A DNA stretch of 64,000 nt. It comes from Ciceribacter ferrooxidans. Its GTDB lineage: Bacteria; Pseudomonadota; Alphaproteobacteria; Rhizobiales; Rhizobiaceae. The DNA lies in the NCBI RefSeq assembly GCF_004137355.1, contig NZ_SDVB01000238.1, positions 496,001-560,000 of the forward strand. Direction: 5' to 3'. Under the pieces are notes generated by a model. It made no database searches and was not told the origin of the DNA. It saw nothing but the letters and a program-made list of their open reading frames with translations. A program made the translations under genes and the position numbers. Below, piece after piece: positions 5,817-13,739 of this stretch (position 1 is its first letter; every line of letters begins with the position of its first letter).

Positions 5817-6781
5817 TTTCGGCCGACAGCAGTTCCGGCGCGTCCCTGCGCCATTCCCACGTCTTCCTCGGCGAGGACCACGACCGCAACGAGCGACGCA
5901 CCTGGCTGGTGATCGCGATCACCGCGACGATGATGGTGGTCGAAATCGTCGCCGGTGGGCTGACGGGATCGATGGCGCTCACCGCCGACGGCTGGCACAT
6001 GTCCACCCATGCCGCCGCCCTGTCGATCTCGGCGTTTGCCTATCGCTTCGCCCGCCGCAACGCCCGCAATCCGCGCTTCACCTTCGGCACCGGCAAGCTC
6101 GGCGATCTCGCCGGGTTCACGAGTGCCGTCGTGCTGGCGCTGATCGCGCTTTTCATCGCCTGGGAGAGTTTCCTGCGCTTCACCGCGCCGGTGCCGATCG
6201 ATTTCTCCGAGGCGATCCTGGTCGCCGCCGTCGGGCTCGTCGTCAATCTCGTCTGTGCCCTGCTGCTACGCGGGGATCACCATCATCACGGTCATCAGCA
6301 CGGCGAGGCGCCCCATCATAACGACCACCATGGGCATCATGCCGGCCACGGCGATACCGACCGCAACCTGCGCGCTGCCTATCTGCATGTGATGGCCGAT
6401 GCGCTGACCTCGGTGCTGGCGATTGCCGCGCTGCTCGCCGGCAGTCTCTATGGCTGGTTGTGGCTCGATCCGGTGATCGGCGTCTTCGGTGCGCTGCTCA
6501 TCGCCCGCTGGGCGACGTCGCTGATCCGCGATGCCGGCGTGGTGCTGGTCGATTACGTGCCCCCGGACGAGGACCTGCCGGAAGAGATCGCCACCATCAT
6601 GCGGGCCGAGCGCTGCGAAGTCACAGACCTGCATGTCTGGCGCCTCGGCCCCGGCCATCACGGGGCGATCGTCGCGGTCGTCACGGAAAAGCCGCGGCCG
6701 CCCTCCTACTACCGCGAAAAGCTAGCCGCGATCCACGACCTCTCGCACGTCACCGTCGAGGTGGAGCCGCAACGGACGTGA
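5813..6781 (+). CDS. dmeF: CDF-family nickel/cobalt efflux protein DmeF
   Basis: This 322-residue inner-membrane protein is a cation diffusion facilitator with six predicted membrane segments. Likely transport-site ligands are H62-x3-H66 in the second segment and H192-x3-D196 in the fifth. A strongly His-rich cytoplasmic loop (about residues 156-179) separates segments four and five and probably gathers metal. The C-terminal 80 residues form the usual cytoplasmic dimerisation domain. Translation is coupled to dmeR by a 4-base overlap. In R. leguminosarum the homologous pair gives Co and Ni resistance, and the RcnR-type ligand set in the adjacent regulator supports that role here. Confidence 0.9.
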   Translation: MISADSSSGASLRHSHVFLGEDHDRNERRTWLVIAITATMMVVEIVAGGLTGSMALTADGWHMSTHAAALSISAFAYRFARRNARNPRFTFGTGKLGDLAGFTSAVVLALIALFIAWESFLRFTAPVPIDFSEAILVAAVGLVVNLVCALLLRGDHHHHGHQHGEAPHHNDHHGHHAGHGDTDRNLRAAYLHVMADALTSVLAIAALLAGSLYGWLWLDPVIGVFGALLIARWATSLIRDAGVVLVDYVPPDEDLPEEIATIMRAERCEVTDLHVWRLGPGHHGAIVAVVTEKPRPPSYYREKLAAIHDLSHVTVEVEPQRT

Positions 6782-6871
6782 GGGGCGCAGGCGGCAGCGG
6801 TGCGTGATCGTGCCATGCCGTCCCTGCCGAAAACGCTGGATTTCCCGCCCGCACCTGCTTAGGGAAGGGCC

Positions 6872-7216
6872 ATGCTCGAAACCTCGCCGCCCGATATCTT
6901 CGATTGCCAGACCTGCGGGGCGTGCTGCGCCCACTCGGCCGACTGGCCGCGCTTCTCGCTGGAGAGCGACGAGGCGCTTGCGCTGATCCCGGAAAAGCTC
7001 GTCGCCGACGATCTCTCCGGTATGCGCTTCGAGGAGGGCCGCTGCGCGGCACTCACCGGCGAGCTCGGAAAGCATGTCGGCTGCGCCGTCTATGCCGTCC
7101 GGCCGATCGTTTGCCGCGACTGCATGCCGGGTGATGCCGAGTGCCGCATGGCGCGGGCGGAGAAGGGCTTCGACCTCGCCGACCTGCCGGCGCCAGAGGT
7201 CTATGAACACGGCTGA
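6872..7216 (+). CDS. YkgJ-family cysteine-cluster protein
   Basis: The 114-residue cytoplasmic protein carries the cysteine pattern of the YkgJ family (UPF0153), which is thought to bind zinc or an iron-sulfur cluster. C12, C15, C18 and C19 form a C-x2-C-G-x-C-C motif at the N-terminus. C58, C71, C81, C84 and C91 follow, with the conserved R-P-x2-C-R segment around residues 77-82. The start is backed by AGGGAAGGG. The gene is monocistronic between dmeF and sodB. The biochemical role of the family is unknown. Confidence 0.85.
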   Translation: MLETSPPDIFDCQTCGACCAHSADWPRFSLESDEALALIPEKLVADDLSGMRFEEGRCAALTGELGKHVGCAVYAVRPIVCRDCMPGDAECRMARAEKGFDLADLPAPEVYEHG

Positions 7217-7357
7217 GCCGGGCGCAGGGCCAACTTTCTTCCGCCTTGTTTTTTCAAGAGGATATGGTCCTTCGACGGGTGAGCATTTTCATTCCTCCGG
7301 CGGCCTGCCTGCGGGAAAGACTTTGCCGCTACCCGCGACAATTTGATCTTTGGCAGG

Positions 7358-7386
7358 TTGCCTCCGGGGGCTTCCGCTCCTATGTT
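7358..7386 (+). promoter_or_regulatory. Probable sodB promoter
   Basis: TTGCCT (7358-7363) and TATGTT (7381-7386) are separated by 17 bases, a good sigma-70-type spacing, and lie about 50 bases before the sodB ATG. No clear Fur, Irr or Mur site was recognised. Start of transcription would fall near 7393. Confidence 0.45.
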
Positions 7387-7434
7387 CCCGATCGATCGAT
7401 TTTCCGCATTCTGTTGCCAAGAGGAGATATCACC

Positions 7435-8037
7435 ATGGCTTTCGAATTGCCCGAACTTCCCTACGCCTACGATTCGCTCGCCCCCTACATGTCGGCGGAA
7501 ACGCTTGAATATCACCACGACAAGCACCACAAGGCCTATGTCGACAACGGCAACAAGCTTGCCGTCGACGCGGGTCTCGCTGATCTCTCGGTCGAGGAGG
7601 TCGTCAAGAAGTCCTTCGGCACCAACCAGGGCCTCTTCAACAACGCCGCCCAGCACTACAACCACGTCCACTTCTGGAAGTGGATGAAGAAGGGTGGCGG
7701 CGGCAACAAGCTGCCGGGCAAGCTGGAAAGCGCGATCGCCTCCGACCTCGGCGGCTACGACAAGTTCAAGGCGGATTTCATCGCCGCCGGCACCACCCAG
7801 TTCGGCTCCGGCTGGGCCTGGGTCTCCGTCAAGGACGGCAAGCTCGAAATCTCCAAGACCCCGAACGGCGAGAACCCGCTCGTTCACGGCGCGACCCCGA
7901 TCCTCGGCGTCGACGTCTGGGAACACTCCTACTACATCGACTACCGCAACCTGCGTCCGAAGTACCTCGAAGCCTTCGTCGACAACCTGATCAACTGGGA
8001 CTACGTCCTGGAGCGCTACGAAGCCGCAACGAAGTAA
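7435..8037 (+). CDS. sodB: Superoxide dismutase, Fe/Mn type
   Basis: The 200-residue enzyme converts superoxide to hydrogen peroxide and oxygen in the cytoplasm. The four metal ligands H27, H77, D160 and H164 (in DVWEH) are all present, and the length is normal for the family. The two-domain pattern is intact: a helical hairpin with HHDKHH near residue 27 and the C-terminal alpha/beta domain. Fe or Mn preference cannot be settled by eye; rhizobial homologues may use either. The start at 7435 has GAGGAG 8 bases upstream, and the frame is open further upstream without homology. A strong double hairpin follows the stop. Confidence 0.95.
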   Translation: MAFELPELPYAYDSLAPYMSAETLEYHHDKHHKAYVDNGNKLAVDAGLADLSVEEVVKKSFGTNQGLFNNAAQHYNHVHFWKWMKKGGGGNKLPGKLESAIASDLGGYDKFKADFIAAGTTQFGSGWAWVSVKDGKLEISKTPNGENPLVHGATPILGVDVWEHSYYIDYRNLRPKYLEAFVDNLINWDYVLERYEAATK

Positions 8038-8039
8038 GC

Positions 8040-8095
8040 TCCGGTCCTTCGCCGGAATTTTTGGGACCCGGTGCCGTGAGGCGCCGGGTTTCTTC
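8040..8095 (+). terminator. Tandem hairpin terminator after sodB
   Basis: A TCCGG/CCGGA stem is followed by ATTTTT (8040-8062). A second stem CCCGGTGCC/GGCGCCGGG with a GTGA loop is followed by TTTCTTC (8067-8095). Together they should stop sodB transcription efficiently. Confidence 0.75.
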
Positions 8096-8130
8096 GTCGG
8101 GGAGTGCCGCCACGTGGTTCTGCCTGCGGC

Positions 8131-8553
8131 TCAGAGCCCGAAGGTGACGAGGCCGTTTGCGTCGATCGCCCAGGCCGGGTTCCAGGCAATCTCCCAGGCG
8201 TGGTCGTCGGGATCGGCGACGTAGCCGCGAAAGCCGCCGTGGAGCGGTTCGTCGGCCGGTCGCAGCAGTGTGCCGCCGGCCTCGACCAGCCGCTGCAGGA
8301 TCGGCTCGACCTCTTTTCTTTCCCGCACATTATGGGCGAGCGAGAAGGCGCCCGGCGCAAGCAGGCCGCGCCGGTTCATGTCGGCCGCGAGCGCGTCCTT
8401 GCGGAAGGTCCCGAGCACGAAGCCGTTCATCTGGTAGAAGATGATTTCGGGGTTTTCGAAGGCCGGCGACCAGCCGAAGCCCTCGACGTAGAAGCGACGC
8501 GATCGGGCGAGATCGGCGATGCCGAGCGTGATGATGGATATCTGTTGCTGCAT
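8131..8553 (-). CDS. VOC-family (glyoxalase/dioxygenase-fold) protein
   Basis: The 140-residue protein has the two-module beta-alpha-beta-beta-beta fold of the vicinal oxygen chelate superfamily, seen as ITLGIADLARSRRFY near the start and GGFRGYVADPDDHAWEI near the end. VOC members bind divalent metal and include glyoxalases, dioxygenases and resistance proteins. The position of His that begins many metal-binding sites is not obvious in the first strand, so a non-enzymatic or divergent member is possible. The ATG at 8553 is preferred to the TTG six bases upstream because GAGAGG is then 8 bases away. An unusually structured leader precedes the gene. Confidence 0.8.
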   Translation of the reverse strand: MQQQISIITLGIADLARSRRFYVEGFGWSPAFENPEIIFYQMNGFVLGTFRKDALAADMNRRGLLAPGAFSLAHNVRERKEVEPILQRLVEAGGTLLRPADEPLHGGFRGYVADPDDHAWEIAWNPAWAIDANGLVTFGL

Positions 8554-8572
8554 GACCAAGCACCTCTCGTTG

Positions 8573-8646
8573 GCGCAGACACCATGCCTGCGCGTTCAAA
8601 GGTCTTGGGCCGTTGCCGCGGCAACGGAAGGACCCGCATTCGCGGG
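8573..8646 (-). other. Structured leader or palindromic element upstream of VOC gene
   Basis: Three consecutive hairpins occupy the 5' side of the VOC gene: GCGCAG/CTGCGC (8573-8593), a perfect 18-base palindrome CCGTTGCCG/CGGCAACGG (8610-8627) that is extended by flanking GGTC...GACC (8601-8634), and CCCGC-ATTC-GCGGG (8633-8646). The rest of the 238-base gap to the next gene holds a possible -35 box TTGACC (minus strand, 8686-8691). It may be a regulatory leader, a small RNA or an interspersed palindrome. No known riboswitch class was recognised. Confidence 0.35.
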
Positions 8647-8791
8647 GGCCGGGCCAACCGCACCGACCTAACCTGTTTCAGACGAGGTCAATATAGGGCG
8701 GTCGCGCCGGCTGCCAAGAGGCCGGCGTCGAAAATGGCCGGGCAGCATGCCAGACATCCGGCGGCCGCAACGGCAAGATCGCGGCGGTCTC

Positions 8792-9427
8792 TTACGAACC
8801 TGCCCGCCGGTAGAATGCCAGAGAGCCGGCGAGGGCCAGCAGAGCGCCGCCGCAGATGCGGTCGAGCCAGAGCGCTCCGGACGTGCGCAACATCCTGACG
8901 GCCTGCGATCCGAGTGCGGCATAACCGAACATCACCAGGAAATCGATGCCGGCGAAAACGAGGGCAAGTATCAGATATTGTTGGCTCTGGGGTACCGAGG
9001 GATTGATGAACTGCGGCAGGAAGGCGGAAAAGAACAGGTATCCCTTCGGGTTCGTCACGGCAACGAGGAAGCTCTTGAGAAGGAGTGACCACGCCGAACC
9101 GGTCCCATCCTCTCCGCTCGCGCGAAGGGATACGTCAAGCGTTCCTCTGGAGCGCATAAGCATGACGCCGAGGAAGGCGAGATAGCCGACGCCGACCCAT
9201 TTGACGACCGCAAACCAGAATTCGGAGGCTGCGAGCAGGGCGCCGAGCCCGAGGGCGACCGCCCCGATCAGGACAAAATCGGACAAGACTGCGCCGATCA
9301 TGCCGAAGCAGGCACGCCGCATCCCGAAACGCGAACCATTGGTCAGTGCGAGCAGCACGGTGGGACCGGGTGTCGCAATCCCGATGAAGGCGACCAGAGA
9401 AAATGCAAGAACGGTCACGTCAGTCAT
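8792..9427 (-). CDS. LysE/RhtB-family amino-acid exporter
   Basis: The 211-residue inner-membrane protein is of the LysE/RhtB family, exporters of amino acids and related compounds. It has about six hydrophobic segments, the conserved ATPGPTVLLAL near residues 18-28 and the mid-protein NPKGYLFFSAFLPQF motif. The start has GGAGAGAAG 5 bases upstream. It is a single gene with no adjacent LysR-type regulator, so the substrate is unknown. A paralogue lies at 27377. Homologues export homoserine, threonine, lysine or leucine. Confidence 0.88.
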   Translation of the reverse strand: MTDVTVLAFSLVAFIGIATPGPTVLLALTNGSRFGMRRACFGMIGAVLSDFVLIGAVALGLGALLAASEFWFAVVKWVGVGYLAFLGVMLMRSRGTLDVSLRASGEDGTGSAWSLLLKSFLVAVTNPKGYLFFSAFLPQFINPSVPQSQQYLILALVFAGIDFLVMFGYAALGSQAVRMLRTSGALWLDRICGGALLALAGSLAFYRRAGS

Positions 9428-9602
9428 TTTCTTCTCTCCATAGACGAACAGCCGCTGCGGCCACTCATCTTAGCTTCCCACTTTTGCTTCGGTTTTGCGA
9501 TTGATTTGCGCCGGCCGACAACGGCAATAGCCGGCGGCGCGCGCCCGCTCGAAGGCGGGGCGTAACTGCCCTTCAGGTATCGGGAAGGGCAGGGTTCAAT
9601 TG

Positions 9603-9890
9603 TTATCCTTTGAGGAACAGGAGCCGTTCATCAACGCGGCCGGGGGTGATCTCATCGACCTCCGCACTTACCACGCGCTCCGTCACGAATGGATCCTTCT
9701 GCACCAGCGTATCGAGATCCTCCCGGCTGATGTTATGCGCGAGGATTGCGCCGCCTGCACCCGGCTGAAGGCTGCCGACCAGGAGAAAGATCCCGGCCTC
9801 GAAGCCGTCCTTGATCCAGGCATTGTGGCCCTCCATGAACTGAGCGGCCTTTGCCCTATTGTCGGAAAATCTGAGAAACACGATGAACAT
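9603..9890 (-). CDS. YciI-family protein
   Basis: The 95-residue protein has the small ferredoxin-like fold of the YciI family, with a beta strand FIVFLRFSD at the start followed by a helix containing MEGHNAWI; the His there is at the position of the family's proposed active-site His. The Asp-Pro-Phe segment late in the chain is also typical. Function in the family is unsettled. The ATG at 9890 has ACGGAG 6 bases upstream, and the upstream extension lacks homology. It lies downstream of a TetR-type gene on the same strand with a 78-base gap, so both may be under that regulator's control. Confidence 0.8.
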   Translation of the reverse strand: MFIVFLRFSDNRAKAAQFMEGHNAWIKDGFEAGIFLLVGSLQPGAGGAILAHNISREDLDTLVQKDPFVTERVVSAEVDEITPGRVDERLLFLKG

Positions 9891-9968
9891 GCAATGCTCC
9901 GTTTTGTGTTGGGAGGGCTGGGGTATAGTTTCCTGCACTGACGCTTCGGCGCGCCACGCGCGGGCCGG

Positions 9969-10553
9969 TCATTCCTGCCCGGACCTTTTGGCCGCTATGT
10001 CGCTCAGCCATGCCTTCATCTGGTCGATCTCGCGCTGGATGAAGTCCTGATCCTGGAAGGCATTGTAAAGGGTTGCCGCGCCCTGGCTTCGTGACAGGAG
10101 CTGCATCGCTAGTGCATCCGCGTCGACCTCCCGGCCGAGAGCGGCGAACTGTCGGCGAAGCCAGGTCCGGAAGAGCGTGAAGAGCCTGTTCGCGTCCGTC
10201 CGGGCGGTGTGGTTCAGCTTCGCAAGCTCGCTCGTCAGCGTGCCGATCGGGCATCCATACAGCCTGATCTTCTCGCCGTTGACGGTCAGTATGTCGATGA
10301 AGCGGCCGATCCGTTCTTCCGGTGTCTTGCCCTCCGTCTCCCATCGTCCGAGCATCTCGCGGCGATCGGCCAGACGCTTCTCGATCACTGCGTCCAGAAT
10401 GTCGTCCTTTGTCTTGAAATGGTGGTAGAAGTTGCCGCGCGAGATCTTCAAGCGCTCCGCGATGTCGGCGAAGGATGTGTGCTCATATCCCTGGCGATAG
10501 AAAAGGTCGTCCGCGACGGCGACGATGTCGTCGCGAGTCTCGCTGTGTGCCAT
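9969..10553 (-). CDS. TetR/AcrR-family transcriptional repressor
   Basis: The 194-residue protein has an N-terminal TetR-type helix-turn-helix (residues 5-50, with TSFADIAERLKISRGNFYHH) and a helical C-terminal ligand domain. The second of two in-frame ATGs (10553) is chosen because AAGGAGG is 7 bases upstream; it is too close to the first. Two near-identical 16-base palindromes directly upstream (10578 and 10603) are the probable operators, so it should repress itself and perhaps the YciI-like gene after it. The ligand is unknown. Confidence 0.88.
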   Translation of the reverse strand: MAHSETRDDIVAVADDLFYRQGYEHTSFADIAERLKISRGNFYHHFKTKDDILDAVIEKRLADRREMLGRWETEGKTPEERIGRFIDILTVNGEKIRLYGCPIGTLTSELAKLNHTARTDANRLFTLFRTWLRRQFAALGREVDADALAMQLLSRSQGAATLYNAFQDQDFIQREIDQMKAWLSDIAAKRSGQE

Positions 10554-10577
10554 CGGCATGCCTCCTTACGAGCGATC

Positions 10578-10618
10578 TAGGTCAAGTGTCCTAATCGAAA
10601 ATTAGGTCGATTGTCCTA
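10578..10618 (-). promoter_or_regulatory. Twin operators of the TetR-type gene
   Basis: TAGGTCAAGTGTCCTA (10578-10593) and TAGGTCGATTGTCCTA (10603-10618) are two copies, 25 bases apart, of one imperfect palindrome (TAGGxC...GxCCTA). Between them lies CTAAT-CGAAA-ATTAG. They end 25 bases before the start of the TetR-family gene. This arrangement strongly suggests autoregulation by two repressor dimers. Confidence 0.75.
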
Positions 10619-10712
10619 GATTGTCAACGGGCATGTTCCAGCGGAGGCAGGTGTTTCGGACCGCTCTCGGAGGCCGGGCGCGCCCGACCTCCTTTGCTGG
10701 TTGCTGTTTCTG

Positions 10713-12365
10713 TTACGCCTTCTCGCGGATTTGCGTCAGCGTGCGTGCGGGCGTGATCGCTTCCGGGTCGAGCTTGATGTCGAGGATCGCCGGCTTGCCG
10801 GAAGCGCGGGCGCGCTCGAACGCTGCGGCGAAATCCTCGGTCTTCTCCACCACTTCGCCATGGCCACCATAGGCGCGGGCGAGGGCTGCGAAATCCGGGT
10901 TGGTGAGGTCGGTGGCGCTGACGCGGCCCGGATATTCCCGCTCCTGATGCATGCGGATGGTGCCGTAGATGCCGTTGTTCACCAGGCAGACGATGATCGG
11001 CAGGTTGTAGCGCATCGCGGTCGCGAATTCCTGGCCGTGCATCATGAAGCAGCCGTCACCGGCAAAGCAGACGACCTCGCGTTCGGGGAAGAGCTGCTTG
11101 GCGGCGACCGCGGCGGGAAGCCCGTAGCCCATCGAGCCGGAGGTCGGGGCGGCCTGCGTGTTATAGGCGCGGAAGCGGTGGAAACGGTGGACCCAGGTCG
11201 CGTAGTTGCCGGCGCCGTTGGTAAAGATCGTGTCCTTCGCGGTGTTCTCTTCCAGCCACTCCATGATCGGCCCCATATGGACCGCGCCAGGGCCGGTCGA
11301 AGGCGGCGTCGACCAGGAAAGATAGGCGGCGTGCATCGCCTCGGTCCGCGCGGCCCAGACGGGCGACTGCGGTGCCTGAACCGTCTTCAGGGCGGCGACG
11401 AAATCCCCCGGCGCGGCGCAGATCGCCAGATCCGGGCGATAGACGCGGCCGAGTTCCGACGGATCGGGATGGACGTGCACCAGTTTCTGCGACGGGTAGG
11501 GGACGTCGAGCAATGTGTAGCTCGAGGACGGCATCTCGGAGAAGCGACCGCCGAGAAGGACGACGAGATCGGCCTCCTTGATCTCCTTCGCCAGCGCCGG
11601 GTTGATGCGGATGCCGACATCGCCGGCGTAAGACGGGTGCAGGTGGTCGAAGAGCATCTGGCGGCGGAAGGAGCAGCCGACCGGCAGCTTCCAGCGATCG
11701 GCGAAATCCTCGATCGTCGCGACGGCGTCCTCGCTCCAGCGGGTGCCGCCGAGGACGAGCATTGGCCGCTCGGCCTTCGCGAGCATCTCCGCGAAGGCGG
11801 CGATCTGGGCGGCACCCGGATGGCTTTCGACCGGGGTGGCGGGCCGTGCCGCCGGCGCCTCGACCAGTTCGACCAGCATGTCCTCCGGCAGCGTCAGGAC
11901 GACGGGGCCGGGGCGGCCGGAGGTCGCCGCGGCGAAGGCGCGGGTCACGAATTCCGGAATGCGGGCCGCGTCGTCGATCTCGCCCACCCACTTGGCGAAT
12001 TCGGTGAAGGCGCGGCGGTACTCGACCTCCTGAAAGGCTTCGCGCTCCTTCATGTCGCGGCCGATCTGGCCGATGAAGAGGATCATCGGGATCGAGTCCT
12101 GCCGGGCGATGTGGAGGCCGGCCGAGGCGTTGGTGGCGCCGGGGCCGCGGGTGACCATGCAGATGCCGGGCTTGCCGGTGAGCCGGCCCCAGCAATCGGC
12201 CATCATCGCAGCGCCGCCTTCCTGGCGGCAGACGATGGTCTCGATGCCGCTGTCGCGCAGCGCATCGAGCACGGCGAGATAGCTTTCGCCGGGCACGCAG
12301 GACACGCGCTCGACACCATTGGCGAGCAGCGCATCGACGATCAGTTGTCCGCCGGTCTTCTTCAT
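10713..12365 (-). CDS. Thiamine-diphosphate-dependent enzyme (acetolactate-synthase-like)
   Basis: The 550-residue protein has the three-domain structure of ThDP enzymes of the POX/AHAS group. The N-terminal pyrimidine-binding domain has the catalytic Glu (E49 in CRQEGG), a central domain of the transhydrogenase-like fold follows (about 190-330), and the C-terminal diphosphate-binding domain has GDG at 436-438 and NNG about 25 residues later. No regulatory subunit gene is nearby, so biosynthetic acetolactate synthase is unlikely. The start lies 2 bases after the stop of a CaiB/BaiF CoA-transferase gene. The pairing suggests that the transferase makes an acyl-CoA that this enzyme cleaves or decarboxylates. 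The N-terminal sequence does not look like oxalyl-CoA decarboxylase. The substrate is unknown. Confidence 0.85.
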   Translation of the reverse strand: MKKTGGQLIVDALLANGVERVSCVPGESYLAVLDALRDSGIETIVCRQEGGAAMMADCWGRLTGKPGICMVTRGPGATNASAGLHIARQDSIPMILFIGQIGRDMKEREAFQEVEYRRAFTEFAKWVGEIDDAARIPEFVTRAFAAATSGRPGPVVLTLPEDMLVELVEAPAARPATPVESHPGAAQIAAFAEMLAKAERPMLVLGGTRWSEDAVATIEDFADRWKLPVGCSFRRQMLFDHLHPSYAGDVGIRINPALAKEIKEADLVVLLGGRFSEMPSSSYTLLDVPYPSQKLVHVHPDPSELGRVYRPDLAICAAPGDFVAALKTVQAPQSPVWAARTEAMHAAYLSWSTPPSTGPGAVHMGPIMEWLEENTAKDTIFTNGAGNYATWVHRFHRFRAYNTQAAPTSGSMGYGLPAAVAAKQLFPEREVVCFAGDGCFMMHGQEFATAMRYNLPIIVCLVNNGIYGTIRMHQEREYPGRVSATDLTNPDFAALARAYGGHGEVVEKTEDFAAAFERARASGKPAILDIKLDPEAITPARTLTQIREKA

Positions 12366-12367
12366 CT

Positions 12368-13564
12368 TCAAGCCTTTCCTTCGATGTCCGCCAGCTCGGC
12401 GAGAACCTCGTCCTGGTGTTCGCCGATGCGCGGGCTCGGCCGTTCGTAGCGCAGCGGGGTCTTCGAAAGCACGATCGGCGTGCGCACGCCCGGAATGCTG
12501 TTGCCGTCGACGTCGGCGAGATCGATGCGCAGGCCGCGCGCCTTCACCTGCGGGTCGTCGAACATCTCGGCGATCGAGTTGATCGGGCCGGCCGGCACGG
12601 CATTGCTCTCGCAGGCGGTCAGGAGATCGCGCTTCATCCATTTCGCGGTTTCGGCCGAAACGATGCGGCGCACCTCGGTCTTGTTGGCGACGCGCGCCTT
12701 GTTGGTCGAGAAGCGTTCGTCGTCGGCGACGGCGGCGATGCCGAGAATGGTGCAGAGGCGCCTGAACTGGCCGTCATTGCCGACGGCGAGGATCAGGTGG
12801 CCGTCGGTGGTCGGCACGACCTCATAAGGGGAGATGTTCGGATGGGCGTTGCCGAGGCGGACCGGCGCATTGCCGGAGACGAGATAGTTCATGTTCTGGT
12901 TGGCGAGCACCGCGGCCATGACGTCGAGCAGGGCCATGTCGACGTGCTGGCCCTCGCCCGTCTTCATCGCGTGGATCAGCGCCGCCTGGATGGCGGTGAC
13001 GGCATAGATGCCGGTGAAGATGTCGGCGATTGCGACCCCGGCCTTCATCGGCTGGCCGTCCGGCTCGCCGGTGATCGACATGAAGCCGGACATGCCCTGG
13101 ACGATATAGTCGTAGCCGGCGAAATTGGCATAGGGGCCGTTCTGGCCGAAGCCGGTGATGGAGCAATAGACGAGCTTGGGGTTGATCGCCTTCAGGCTCT
13201 CGTAGTCGAGGCCGTACTTCTCCAGACCGCCGAGCTTGAAGTTCTCGATCACGACGTCGGCGGTGGCGACCAGCCGGCGGACGATGTCGCGGCCTTCCTC
13301 CGTGCGGAAATCGACGGCGATCGAACGCTTGTTGCGGTTGGTCGAGTGGTAATAGGCGGCCGAGAGGTTCTCTCCGTCCTTGCCCTCGACGAAGGGCGGG
13401 CCCCAGGCGCGGGTGTCGTCGCCGCCCTCGGGGGTCTCGACCTTGATGACGTCGGCGCCCATGTCGGCCAGCATCTGCCCGGCCCAGGGACCGGCGAGGA
13501 CGCGGGCCAGTTCGATCACGCGAATGCCGGCAAGCGGCGGGCGGGGCTCTCGGGCTTCGGTCAT
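12368..13564 (-). CDS. CaiB/BaiF-family CoA-transferase (class III)
   Basis: The 398-residue enzyme belongs to the class III CoA-transferases, which move CoA between carboxylic acids through an aspartyl-CoA thioester. The N-terminal Rossmann part has the conserved LAGPWAGQMLADMGADVIKVE segment near residues 24-43. The likely catalytic Asp is D181 in ADIFTG, and the family signature around ENFKLGGLEKYGL is present. AGAGGA lies 6 bases before the ATG. It is the first gene of a two-gene operon with a ThDP-dependent enzyme 2 bases downstream. A TATTAT -10-like box and a 17-base dyad lie upstream. The substrate acid cannot be told. Confidence 0.9.
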   Translation of the reverse strand: MTEAREPRPPLAGIRVIELARVLAGPWAGQMLADMGADVIKVETPEGGDDTRAWGPPFVEGKDGENLSAAYYHSTNRNKRSIAVDFRTEEGRDIVRRLVATADVVIENFKLGGLEKYGLDYESLKAINPKLVYCSITGFGQNGPYANFAGYDYIVQGMSGFMSITGEPDGQPMKAGVAIADIFTGIYAVTAIQAALIHAMKTGEGQHVDMALLDVMAAVLANQNMNYLVSGNAPVRLGNAHPNISPYEVVPTTDGHLILAVGNDGQFRRLCTILGIAAVADDERFSTNKARVANKTEVRRIVSAETAKWMKRDLLTACESNAVPAGPINSIAEMFDDPQVKARGLRIDLADVDGNSIPGVRTPIVLSKTPLRYERPSPRIGEHQDEVLAELADIEGKA

Positions 13565-13623
13565 GCGGCGTCCTCTTTCTCGGGGCGGGCTATCTTGCTG
13601 CTGCCGAATAATATCCGTCCCCG

Positions 13624-13640
13624 TCCGCCTCCGAGGCGGA
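13624..13640. promoter_or_regulatory. Dyad upstream of the CoA-transferase operon
   Basis: TCCGCCT-CCG-AGGCGGA is a perfect 7-3-7 inverted repeat, 60 bases upstream of the CoA-transferase start. A TATTAT sequence (minus strand, about 13605-13610) lies between it and the gene and could be a -10 box. It may be an operator; a terminator for the opposite direction is unlikely because no T-run follows. Confidence 0.35.
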
Positions 13641-13739
13641 TGCTAAGCACTTGCTATAGCGCGGAAATGTCCATGCGGCACTTGAATTTCGCGCATGGGA
13701 TCATTCCGTTTCGGACGCCGAAGCGCTTCGGAGGGACGC

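Noticed and set aside
10713-13564. Oxalate degradation operon (frc-oxc)
   Set aside because: The transferase fits in general, but the ThDP enzyme starts like acetolactate-synthase-type proteins and lacks the oxalyl-CoA decarboxylase N-terminal pattern; no oxalate transporter is near.
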